64,000 nucleotides of DNA, taken from assembly GCA_949130495.1 (NCBI GenBank), contig OX422221.1, forward strand, positions 149,443,405 through 149,507,404, given 5' to 3'. Shown here piece by piece: positions 34,301-46,600 of the stretch. The notes beneath the pieces are model-generated. The model was not told the origin of the DNA, did no database searches, and worked only from the letters and a program-made list of their open reading frames with translations. How positions within the stretch are numbered: the stretch's first letter is position 1; every line of letters starts with the position of its first letter. Origin of the DNA: Sambucus nigra (taxonomy: Eukaryota; Streptophyta; Magnoliopsida; Dipsacales; Adoxaceae). The position numbers and the translations under genes were made by a program.

Positions 34301-36690
34301 CTACCGCCATGTTTTTAAGCCTATGTCTAGAAATATGCAAATTACCGTCGTACTCTCAAACCGGGAGACCCGCGGCTGCAGGGTTAGTTACTAGGAGTTA
34401 CATTGTCCCCGTGGGAGGTGTTGGTGGCTCCCACAAGGGACGTTCGGGGGATGTTTCGAGTTTTCACCCTCTAACGCCATGTTTTAGGCCTAAGTCTAGA
34501 AATATGCAAATTATCGTCGTATTCTCCAACCGGGAGTCCCGCAGCTGGGGGGCCAGTTCTTACGAGTTACATTGGTCCCGTGGGAGGGGTTGGTGCCACC
34601 CACGGGGCCGCTCGGGGGCTGTTTTATGGTCTCACCCACTAACGCCATGTTTTTAAGCCTAAGCCTAGAAAGTTGCAAATTTTCATCGTATTCTCAAACC
34701 GTGTGTCCCGCGGCTGCGTTGTCAATTCGTACGAGTTACATTGGTCTCGTGGGAGTTGCTGGTGCCACCCACGGGGACGTTCGGGGGTTGTTTCTAGTTC
34801 TCATACTCTACCGCGATGTTTTTAAGCCTAAGTCTAGAAATATACAAATTACCGTCATACTCTCAAACCGGGAGACCAGCGGCTGCGGGGTCAGTTCCTA
34901 AGAGTTACATTGGCCCCTTGGGAGGTGTTGGTGCCTCCCACAAGGGACGTTCGGGGCTGTTTCGAGTTCTCACCCTCTAACGCCATGTTTTAAGCCTAAG
35001 TCTAGAAATATGAAAATTACCATTGTACTCTCAAACCGAGAGTCCCGCGGCTACGGGGTCAGTTCCTATGAGTTACATTGGTCCCGTGGAGGTGTTAGTG
35101 CCTCCTACGGGGCTGTTCGGGGCTGTTTCGAGTTTTCATCCTCTAAAGCCATGTTTTTGAGCCTAAGTCTAAAAATAAGTAAATTATCATCGTATTCTCA
35201 AACCGGGTGTCCCGCGGCTGCGGGGTCAGTTCCTACGAGTTACATTGGTCCCGTGGGAGGTGTTGGTGCCACCCAGGGGGACGTTAGAGAGTTATTTTGA
35301 GTTCTCACCCTGTAACGTCATGTTTTTCAGCCTAAGCCTAGAAATATGCAAATTATCATCATATTATCAAATTGGGAGTCCCGCGGCTGTGGGGTCAGTT
35401 CCTACGAGTTACATTGGTCCCGTGGGAGGTGTTGGTGCCACCCTACGGGCCGTTCGGGGGCTGTTTCGACTTTTCACGCTCTAACGCCATGTTTTGCTTA
35501 AGTCTATAAAATTACAAATTACCATCATACTCTCAAATCGGGAGACCCGCGGCTGCAGGTTCAGTTCCTAAGAGTTACATTTGCACCGTGGGAGGTGTTG
35601 GTGCCACCCACAAGGGACGTCCGGGGGCTGTTTCGAGTTCTCACCCTCTAACGCCATGTTTAAAGCCTAAGTCTATAAATATGAAAATTACCATCGTACT
35701 CTCAAACCGGGAGTCCCGCGGCTATGGGGTCAGTTCCTACGAGTTACTTTGGTCCCGTGGGAGGTGTTAGTGCCTCCCACGGGGCCGTTCGGGGGCTGTT
35801 TTGAGTTTTCACCCTCTAACGCCATGTTTTTAAGCCTATGTCTAAAAATAAGTAAATTATCATTGTATTCTCAAATCGAGTGTCCCGCGTCTGCGGGGTC
35901 AGTTCGTACGAGTTACACTGGTCCTGTGGGAGGTGTTGGTGCCACCCCCGGGGTCGTTAGGGGTTGTTTCCTGTTTTTACCCTCTAACGCCATGTATTGC
36001 TTAAGTCTAGAAATATGCAAATTAACATCGTACTCTCAAATCGGGAGTCCCGCGGCTGCGGGGTCAGTTCCTACGAGTTGCAATGGTCCCGTGGGAGGTG
36101 TTAGTGCCTCCCACGGGGCGGTTCGGGGGCAGTTTCGAGTTTTCATCATCTAAAGCCATGTTTTTGAGCCTAAGTCTATAAATAAGTAAATTATCATCGT
36201 ATTCTCAAACCGGGTGTCCCGCGGCTGCGAGGTCAGTTCCTACGAGTTACATTGGTCCCGTGGGAGGTGTTGGTGCGCCACCCACGGGGCCGTTAGAGGG
36301 TTGTTTCGAGTTCTCACCCTCGAACGTCATATTTTTAAGCCTGAGTCTAAAATATGAAAATTATGATCGTATTCTCAAATCGGGAGTCCCACGGCTGCGG
36401 GGTCAGTTCCTACGAGTTACATTTGTCCCGTGGGAGGTGTTGGTGCAACCCACAGGGCCGTTTGGGGGTTGTTTCGAGTTCTCACCCTCTAACGCCATGT
36501 TTTAAGCCTAAATCTAGAAATATGCAAATTACTGTCGTACTCTCAAACTGGTAGACCCGCGGCTGCGAGGTCAGTTCCTAAGAGTTACATTGGTCCCGTG
36601 GGAGGTGTGGGTGCCTCCTACGGGGACGTTCGGGGGCTGTTTCGAGTTCTCACCGTCTACCACCATGTTTTTAAACCTAAGTCTAGAAAT
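31391..36690 (+). repeat. Higher-order repeat B (3198-3199 bp, 19 monomers)
   Basis: Monomer variants at 31391, 32046, 32550, 33156 and 33392 recur at 34590, 35245, 35749, 36354 and 36590, each 3198-3199 bp later, so about 2.1 kb (31391 to about 33490) is repeated in order. The two copies diverge after about 33490 / 36690. The spacing equals that of block A1, suggesting the same 19-monomer register. Confidence 0.82.
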
Positions 36691-38762
36691 ATACAAATTA
36701 CTGTCGTACTCTCAAACCGGGAGTCCCGCGGCTGCGGGGTCATTTCCTAAGAGTTACATTGGTCCCGTGGGAGGTGTTGGTCCCACCCACCAGGGACGTT
36801 CGGGAGCTGTTTTGAGTTATCACCCTCTAACGCCATGTTTTAAGCCTAAGTCTAGAAATATGCAAATTACTGTCGTACTCTCTAATCGGGAGTCCCGCGA
36901 CTACGGGGTCAGTTCCTACGAGTTACATTGGTCCAGTGGGAGGTGATGGTGCCACCCACGGGGATGTTTGGGGGCTGTTTCTAGTTCTCACCCTCTAAGG
37001 CCATGTTAGGTTTATGTCTAAAAATATGCAAATTACCGTCGTATTCTCAAGTCGGGAGTCCCGCTGTTGCGGGGTCAGTTCCTACGCGTTGCATTGGTCC
37101 CGTGGCAGGTGTTGGTGCCACCCACGGGGACGTTTTGGGGATGTTTCTAGTTCTCACCCTCTAACGCCATGTTTTTAAGCCTAAGTCTAGAAATATGTAA
37201 ATTATCGTCGTATTCTTAAATCGGGAGTCCTGCGGCTGCAGGGTCAGTTCCTACGAGTTACATTGGTCCCGTGGGAGGTGTTGGTGCCACCCGCGGGCCC
37301 GTTAAGGGTCTTTTTCCAGTTTTTACCCTCTAATGCCATGTAATGCTTAAGTCTAGAAATAAGCAAATTTCCATCGTACTCTCAAACCGGGAGTCCCGCG
37401 GCTACGGGGTCAGTTCCTACGAGTTGCAATGGTCCCGTGGGAGGTGTTAGTGCCTCCCACGGGGCGGTTCGGGGGCAGTTTCGAGTTTTCATCATCTAAA
37501 GCCATGTTTTTGAGCCTAAGTCTAAAAATAAGTAAATTATCATCGTATTCTCAAACCGGGTGTCCCGCGGCTGCGGGGTCAGTTCCTACGAGTTACATTG
37601 GTCCCGTGGGAGGTGTTGGTGCGCCACCCACGGGGCCGTTAGAGGGTTGTTTCGAGTTCTCACCCTCGAACGTCATATTTTTAAGCCTGAGTCTAAAATA
37701 TGAAAATTATGACCGTATTCTCAAATCGGGAGTCCCGCGGCTGCGGGGTCAGTTCCTACGAGTTACATTTGTCCCGTGGGAGGTGTTGGTGCAACCCACA
37801 TGGCCGTTTGGGGGTTGTTTCGAGTTCTCACCCTCTAACGCCATGTTTTAAGCCTAAATCTAGAAATATGCAAATTACTGTCGTACTCTCAAACTGGTAG
37901 ACCCGCGGCTGCGAGGTCAGTTCCTAAGAGTTACATTGGTCCCGTGGGAGGTGTGGGTGCCTCCTACGGGGACGTTCGGGGGCTGTTTCGAGTTCTCACC
38001 GTCTACCACCATGTTTTTAAACCTAAGTCTAGAAATATACAAATTACTGTCGTACTCTCAAACCGGGAGTCCCGCGGCTGCGGGGTCATTTCCTAAGAGT
38101 TACATTGGTCCCGTGGGAGGTGTTGGTCCCACCCACCAGGGACGTTCGGGAGCTGTTTTGAGTTATCACCCTCTAACGCCATGTTTTAAGCCTAAGTCTA
38201 GAAATATGCAAATTACCGTTGTACTCTCTAATCGGGAGTCCCGCGGCTACGGGGTCAGTTCCTACAAGTTACATTGGTCCAGTGGGAGGTGATGGTGCCA
38301 CCCACGGGGATGTTTGGGGGCTGTTTCTAGTTCTCACCCTTTAAGGCCATGTTAGGTTTATGTCTAAAAATATGCAAATTACCGTCGTATTCTCAAGTCG
38401 GGAGTCCCGCTGTTGCGGGGTCAGTTCCTACGCGTTGCATTGGTCCCGTGGCAGGTGTTGGTGCCACCCTTTGGGGATGTTTCTAGTTCTCACCCTCTAA
38501 CGCCATGTTTTTAAGCCTAAGTCTAGAAATATGTAAATTATCGTCGTATTCTTAAATCGGGAGTCCTGCGGCTGCAGGGTCAGTTCCTACGAGTTACATT
38601 GGTCCCGTGGGAGGTGTTGGTGCCACCCGCGGGCCCATTAAGGGTCTTTTTCCAATTTTTACCCTCTAATGCCATGTAATGCTTAAGTCTAGAAATAAGC
38701 AAATTTCCATCGTGCTCTCAAACCGGGAGTCCCGCGGCTACGGGGTCAGTTCCTATGAGTTA
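36081..38762 (+). repeat. Eight-monomer tandem duplication (1347 + 1335 bp)
   Basis: Units 36081-37427 and 37428-38762 match almost base for base, including odd variants such as GAGTTGCAATGG at the start and ATGTAATGCTTAAGTC near the end. The second copy differs mainly by a short deletion near 38470 that removes about 12 bases between GTGCCACCC and TTTGGGG. This is the least diverged large duplication in the window and so probably the youngest. Confidence 0.9.
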
Positions 38763-39059
38763 CATTGGTCCCGTGGGAGATGTTGGTGCCACCCATTGGG
38801 ACGTTCGGGGGCTATTTCTAGTTCTCACCGTCTACCGCCATGTTTTTAAGCCTAAGTCTAGAAATATGGAAATTACTGTCGTACTCTCAAACTGGGAGAC
38901 CCGCGGCTGCGAGGTCAGTTCCTAAGAGTTACATTGGTCTCATGGGAGGTGTTGGTGCCACCCACGGCGACGTTCAGGGGTGGTTTCTAGTTCTCACCCT
39001 CTAACGCCATGTTTTTCAGAGTAAGTCTAAAAATGTGAAAATTATCGTCGTACTCTCAA

Positions 39060-40250
39060 ACCGGGAGACCCGCGGCTGCGGTGTCAGTTCCTTCGAGTTA
39101 CAATGGTCCTGTGGGAGGTGTTGGTGTCACCCACGGGGCCGTTCGGGGGCTATTTGAGTTTTCACCCTCTAACGCCACGGATTGCTTAAGTCTAGAAATA
39201 TGCAAATTACCATCGTACTCTCAAATCGGGAGTCCAAAGGCTGCGGGGTCAGTTCCTACGAGTTACATATGTCCCGTGGGGGTGCCACCCACGGGGCCGT
39301 TCATGCGCTGTTTCGAGTTCTCACCCTCTAACGCTATTTTTTAATCCTAAGTCTAGATATATGCAAATTACCGTCGTAGTCTCAAATCGGGAGTCCCGCA
39401 GCTGCGCGATCAGTTCTTACGAGATACATTGGTCTCGTGGGAGGTGTTGGTGCCACCCACGGGGCCGTTCGCATGCTGTTTCGAGTTCTCACCCTCTAAC
39501 ACCATGTTTTTAAGCCTAAGTAAAGAAATATGCAAATTATTAACGTATTCTCAAACCGGGAGTCCCACGGCTGCGGGGTAAATTCCTATGAGTTACATTG
39601 TTACATTGGTCCCGTGGGAGGTGTTGGTGCCACCCACGGGGCCGTTAAGGGGCTATTTCAAGTTTTCACCCTCTAATGCCATGTTTTGTGTAAGTCTAGA
39701 AATAAGAAAATTACCGTCCTATTCTCAAATCGGGAGTCCCGTGGCTGCGGGTTCAGTTTCTACGAGTTACCTTGGTCCCGTGGGAGGTGTTGGTGCCACC
39801 CACAAGGGACGTTCGGGGGATGTTTCGAGTTCTCACCCTCTAACGCCATAGTTTTAAGCCTTAGTCTAGAAATATACAAATTACCATCGTATTCTCAAAC
39901 CGGGAGTCCCACAGCTGCGGAGTTAGTTTCTACGAGTTACATTGGTCCTGTGGGAGGTGCTGGTGCCACCCACGGGGACCGTTCGGGGGATGTTTCTAGC
40001 TTTCACCCTCTAACGCCATGATTTTAAGCATAAATCTTGAAATATGCAAATTACCGTCGCATTATCAAACCAGGAGTCCCACGACTGCGCGGCCAGTTTC
40101 TATGAGTTTCATTGGTCCCGTGGGAGGTGTTGGTGTCACCAACGGGGACGTTCGGGGGCTGTTTCTAGTTCTCACCCTCTAACGACATGTTTTTAAGACT
40201 AAGAAGAGAAATATGAAAATTACCGTCGTATTCTCAAACATGGAGTCCCG
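39060..40250 (+). repeat. Satellite segment duplicated at 62970-64000
   Basis: Rare variants here recur in the same order at the right end of the window: CCTTCGAGTTACAATGGTCC (39091 and 63001), GCGCGATCAGTTCTTACGAG (about 39395 and 63323), AAATAAGAAAATTACCGTCC (about 39702 and 63442). The distance is 23.9 kb, falling to 23.7 kb because one monomer is absent from the right copy. Confidence 0.75.
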
Positions 40251-40639
40251 CGGCTGCGGGGTTAGTTCCTACGAGTTTCATTGGTCCCGTGGGAGGTGTT
40301 GGTGCCACCCACGGTGACGTTCGGGGGATGTTTCTAGTTCTCACCCTCTAACGCCATGTTTTTAAGACTAAGTCTACAAATATAAAAATTATCATCGTAT
40401 TCTCAAACCGGGAGTCCCGCGACTGCGGGGTCAGTTCCTACAAGTTACATTATTACATTGGTCCCGTGGGAGGTGTTGGTACCACCCACGGGGATGTTAG
40501 GGGGCTATTTCGAGTTTTCACCCTCTAACACCATGTTTTGTTTAAGTCTAAAAATATGCAAATTACCGTCGTATTCTCAAATCGGGAGTCCCGCTGCTGC
40601 GGGGTCAGTTCCTACGAGTTACATTGGTCCCGTGGGAGG

Positions 40640-43600
40640 TGTTGGGGCCACCCACGGGGACATTCGCGGGCTGTTTCTAGTTCTCACCCTCAAACGCCAT
40701 ATATTTAAGCCTAAGTCTAGAAATAAGCAAATTATCATCGTATTCTCACACCGGGAGTCCCGCGGCTGCGGGGTCAGTTCCTACGAGTTACATTGGTCCC
40801 GTGGGAGGTGTTTGTGCCCCATCCATGGGGCCGTTAGAGGGCTGTTTCGAGTTCTCACCCTCTAACATCATGTTTTTAAGCCTAAGTCTAGAAATATGCA
40901 AATTACCATCGTACTCTCAAACCGGGAGTCCCGCGGCTACAAGGTCAGTTCCTAAGAGTTACATTGGTACTGTGGGAGGTGTTGGTGCCACCCACGGGGC
41001 CGTTCGGGGACTGTTTCTAGTTCTCGCCCTATAACGCCATGTTTTTAAGCCTTAGTCTAGAAATATGCAAATTACCATCATATTATGAAACCGGGAGTCC
41101 CTTGGCTGCGGGGTCAGTACCTACGAGTTACATTGGTCTCGTGGGAGGTGTTGGTGCCACCCACAGGGACGTTCGGGTGTTGTGTCTAGTTCTCACCCTG
41201 TAACTCCATGTTTTTAAGACTAAGTCCATAAACATGCAAATTATCATCGTACTCTCAAACCGGGAGACCCGCGGCTACGGGATCAGTTCCTACGAGTTAC
41301 ATTTGTCCCATGGGAGGTGTTGGTGCCACCGACGGGTCCGTTCGGGGGCTGTTTCGAGTTCTCACCCTCTAACGCCATTTTTTAAGCCTAAGTCTACATA
41401 TATGCAAATTACCGTCGTATTCTCAAATTGAGCGTCGCGCGGCTGCGGGGTTAGTTCCTACGAGTTACATTAGTCCAGTGGGAGGTGTTGGTGCCACCCA
41501 AGGGGCCGTTCGGGGGCTGTTTTGAGTTTTCACCCTCTAACGCTCTGTTTTACTTAAGTCTAGATATATGCAAATTACCGTCATATTCTCCAATTGAGCG
41601 TCCCGCGACTGCGGGGTTAGTTCCTACGAGTTACATTGGTACCGTGGGAGGTGTTGGTGCCACCCACGGGGACGTTTGGGGGTTGTTTCTAGTTCTCACC
41701 CTCTAACACCATGTTTTTAGGCCTAAGTCTAGAAATATGAAAATTATCGTCGTACTCTCAAACTGGGAGTCCCGCGGTAGCGGAGTCTGTTCCTACGAGT
41801 TACATTGGTCCAGTGGGAGGTGCTGGTGCCACCAACGGGACCGTTCGGGGGCGGTTTCTAGTTCTCACCCTCTAACGCCGTATATTTAAGGCTAAGTCTA
41901 GAAATATGCAAATTATTGTCGTATTCTCAAATTGGGAGTCCCGCAGCTGCGGGGTCACTTCCTACGAGTTACATTGGTCCCGTGGCCGGTGTTGGTGGGC
42001 CACCCACGGGGCCGTTAAAGGGCTGTTTCGAATTCTCACCCTCAAATGTCATGTTTTTAAGCCTAAGTCTAGAAATATGCAAATTATCGTCGTATTCTAA
42101 AACTGGGAGTCCCGCGGCTGCGGAGTCAGTTCATACAAGTTACATTGGTCCCGTGGGTGGTTTTGGTGCCACCCAAGGGGACGTTCGGGGGTTGTTTCGA
42201 GTTCTCACCCTGTAACGCAATGTTTTTCTTAAGTCTGGAAATATGTAAATTACCGTCGTACTCTCAAACCGGGAGTCTGCAGCTGCAGGGTCAGTTCCTA
42301 CGAGTTACATTGGTCTCGTGGGAGGTGTTGGTGCCAGCCACGGGGCCGTTAGAGGGTTGTTTTGAGTATTCACCCTATAACACCTTGTTTTTAAGCCTAA
42401 GTAAAAAAATATGCAAATTATCGTCGTATTCTCAAACCGGGGGTCCCGCGGTAGCGGAGTCAGTTCCTACGAGTTGCATTGGTCCCGATGGAGGTGTTGG
42501 TGCCACCCACGGGGCCGTTCGGGGGCTGTTTCGAGTTTTCACCCTCTAACGCCATGTATTGCTTAAGTCTAGAAATATACAAATTACCATCGTACTCTCA
42601 AACCGGGAGTCCCATGGCTACGGGGTCATTTCCTACGAGTTACATTGGTACCATGGGAGGTGTTGGTGCCACCCACTGGGATGTTCGGGGGTTGTTTCTA
42701 GTTCTCACCCTCTATCGCCATGTTTTTAAGCCTAAGTCTAAATATATGCAAATTATCATCGTACTCTGAAATCGGGAGTCCCGCAGCTGCGGGATAAGTT
42801 CCTATGAGTGACATTTGTCCCGTGGGAGGTTTTGGTGCGCCACCCACGGGGCCGTTAGAGGGCCGTTTCGAGTTCTCACCCTCTAACGACTTGTTTTTAA
42901 GCCTAAGTCTATAAATATGCAAATTATCGTCGTATTCTCAAGCCGGGAGTCCCGCGGCTGCGGGGTCAGTTCCTAAGAGTTACATTCATCCCGAGGAAGG
43001 TGTTGGTGCCACCCAAGGGTCCGTTTGGGGGTTGTTTCGAGTTTTCACCCTCTAACGCCATGTATTGCTTAAGTCCAGAAATCTGCAAATTACCATCGTA
43101 CTCTCAAACCGAGAGTCCCGCGGCTACGGGGTCAGTTCCTACGAGTTACATTGGTCCCGTGGGAGGTGTTGGTGCCACCCACTGGAACGTTCGGGGGCTG
43201 TTTCTAGTTCTCACCCTCTAACACCATGTATTTAAGCCTAAGTCTAGAAATATGCAAATTACTGTCGTACTCTCAAACCGGTAGACCCGCGGTTGCGGGG
43301 TTAGTTCCTAAGAGTTACATTGGTCTCGTGGGAGGTGTTGGTGCCACCCACGGGGCCGTTCGAGGGTTGTTTTTTAGTTCTCACCCTCTAACGCATTATT
43401 TTTAAGGTTTAGTCTAGAAATATGAAAATTACCATCCTATTCTCAAATCGGGAGTCCCACGGCTGCGGGGTCAGTTTCTACGAGTAACATTGGTCCCGTG
43501 AGATGTGTTGGTGCCACCCACGGGGACATTCTGGGGCTGTATCTAGTTCTCACCCTCTAACGCCATGTTTTTAAGCCTAGGTCTAGAAATATGCAAATTA

Positions 43601-46600
43601 CCGTCATATTCTCAAATCGGGAGTTCCGCGGATGCGGGGTCAGCTCCTACGAGTTACATTGGTCCCGTAGGAGGTGTTGGTGCCACCCACGGGGCCGTTA
43701 AAGGTCTGTTTTGAGTTTTTACCCTCTAACGCCATGTATTGCTTAAGTCTAGAAATATGCAAATTGCCATCGTTCTCTCAAAGCGGGATTCCCGCGGCTG
43801 CGGGGTCAGTTCCTACGAGTTACATTTGTCCCGTAGGAGGTGGTGGTGCCACCCACTGGGACGTTCGGGGGCTGTTTCTAGTTCTCACCCTCTAACACCA
43901 TGTTTTTAAGCCTAAGTCTAGAAATATGAAAATTATCGTCGTACTCTCAAACCTGGTGTCCCGCGGCTGCGGGGTCAGTTCCTACGAGTTACATTGGTCC
44001 CGTGGGTGGTGTTGGTGCCACCCACGGGGCCGTTAGAGGGATGTTTCGAGTTTTCACCCTCTAACTCCTTGTTTTCAAGCCTAAGTCTAAAAATATGCAA
44101 ATTATCATCTTATTCTCAAACCCGGAGTCTCGCGGTTGCGGGGTCACTTCCTACGAGTTGCATTGGTCCCGTGGGAGGTGTTGGTACCACCCACGGGGCC
44201 GTTCGGTGACTGTTTCGAGTTTTTACCCTCTAACGCCATGTTTTGTTTCAGTCTAAAAATATGAATATGACCGTCGTACTCTCAAACCGGGAGACCCGCG
44301 GCTGCGGGGTCAGTTCCTACGATTTACATTGGTCCCGTGGCTGGTGTTGGTGCCACCCACTCGGCCGTTCGGAGGCTGTTTTTAGTTCTCATCCTCTAAC
44401 GCATTGTTTTTAAGCTTAAGTCTAGAAATATGCAAATTACCGTCATATTCTCAAATCGGGAGTTCCGCGGCTGCGGGATCAGTTTCTAGGAGTTACATTG
44501 GTCCCGTGGGAGGTGTTGGTGACACCCACGGGGATGTTCGGGGGATGTATCTAGTTCTCACCCTCTAACGCCATGTTTTTAAGCCTAAGTCTTGAAATAT
44601 GCAAATTAAAGTCGTATTCTCAAACCGGGAGTACCGCGGATGCGAGGTCAGTTCCTATGAGTTTCATTGGTCCCGTGGGAGGTGTTGGTGCCACCCACGG
44701 GGCCGTTAGAAGGCTGTTTCGAGTTATCACCCTCTATCGCCATGTTTTTAAGCCTAAGTCTAAAAATATGCAAATTATCGTCGTATTCTCAAACCGGGAG
44801 TCCCGCGGATGCAGGCTCAGTTCCTAGGAGTTACATTCGTCCCGTGGAAGGTGTTGGTTCCACCAAAGAGGCCGTTCGGAGGCTATTTCGAGTTTTCACC
44901 CTCTAACGCCATGTATTGCTTAAGTCTAGACATATGCAAATTACCATCGCACTCTCAAACCGGGAGTCCCGCGGCTACGGGGTCAGTTCCTACGAGTTGC
45001 ATTAGTCCCGTGGGTGGTGTTGGTGCCACCCACTGGGACGTTCGGAGGCTGTTTCTTGTTCTCACCCTCTAACGCCATATTTTTAAGCCCAAGTCTAGAA
45101 ATATGCAAATTACTGTCGTACTCTCAAACCGGGAGACCCACGGCTGCGGGGTCAATTCCTAAGAGTTACATTGGTCTCGTGGGAGGTGTTGGTGCCACCC
45201 ACGGGGCCGTTCGGGGGCTGTCTCTAGTTCTCACCCTCTAACGCATTATTTTTAAAGTTAAAGTCTAGAAATATGCAAATTACCGTCCTATTCTCAAATC
45301 AGGAGTCCCGCGGCTGTGGGGTCAGTTTCTACGAGTTACATTGGTCCTATGAGAGGTGTTGGTGCCACCCACGGGGACATTCGGGGGTTGTATCTAGTTC
45401 TCACCCTATAAGGCCATGTTTTTAAGCCTAAGTCTAGAAATATGCAAATTATCGTCATATTCTCAAACCGGGAGTACCGCGGCTGCGGGGTCAGTTCCTA
45501 CGAGTTATATTGGTCCCATGGGAGGTGTTGGTGCCACCCACGGGGACGTTCGGGGGTTGTTTCTAGTTCTCACCCTCTAACACCGTGTTTTTAATCCTAA
45601 GTATAGAAATATGCAAATTATCGTCATATTCTCAAACCGGGAGTCCCGCGGCTGCGGGGTTAGTTCCTACGAATTAAATTATTACATTGGTCCTGTGGGA
45701 GGTGTTGGTGCCACCCACGGGGCCATTAGGGGGTTGTTTCAAGTTTTCACCCTCTAACGCCATGTTTTGCTTAAGTCTAGAAATATGCTAATTACCGTCG
45801 TATTCTCAAATCGGGAGTCTCGCTGCTGCGGGGTCAGTTCCTACGAGTTAAATGGTCCCGTGGGAGATCTTGGTTCCACCGACGGGGATGCTCGGGGTTT
45901 TTTTCTAGTTCTCACCCTCGGACGCAATGTTTTTAAGTCTAAGTCTAGAAATATGCAAATTATCGTCATATTCTCAAACCGAGAGTCATGCGGCTGCGGG
46001 GTCAGTTTCTACGAGTTACATTGGTCCCATGGGAGGTGTTGGTGCCACCCACGGGGCCGTTAGATGGATATTTCGAGTTCTCACCCTCTAACGTCATGTT
46101 TTCAAGACAAAGTTTAGAAATATGCAAATTATCATCGCATTCTCAAACCGGGAGTCCCGCTGCTACGGGATCAGTTCCTATTAGTTACATTGGTCCCGTG
46201 GGGGTGTTGGTGCCACCCAAGGGGCCGTTCGGGGGCTGTTTCGAGTTTTTTCCCTCTAATGCCATGTTTTGCTTAAGTGTAGAAATATGCAAATTTCAGT
46301 CATACTCTCAAACTGGGAGTCGCGCGGCTGCGGGGTCAGGTTCTACGAGTTACATTGGTCCTTTGGGAGGTGTTGGTGACACCCATGAGGACGTTCGGGA
46401 GCTGTTTCTAGTTCTCACCCTCTAACACCATGTTTTTAAGCCCAAGTCTAGAAATATGCAAATTACCGTCGTACTCTCAAACCGGGTGACCCGCGGCTGC
46501 GGGGTCAGTTCCTATGAGTTACATTGGTCCCGTGGGCGGTGTTGGTGCCACCCACGGGGCCGTTCAGGGGTTGTTTCGAGTTTTCACCCTCTAATGCCAT

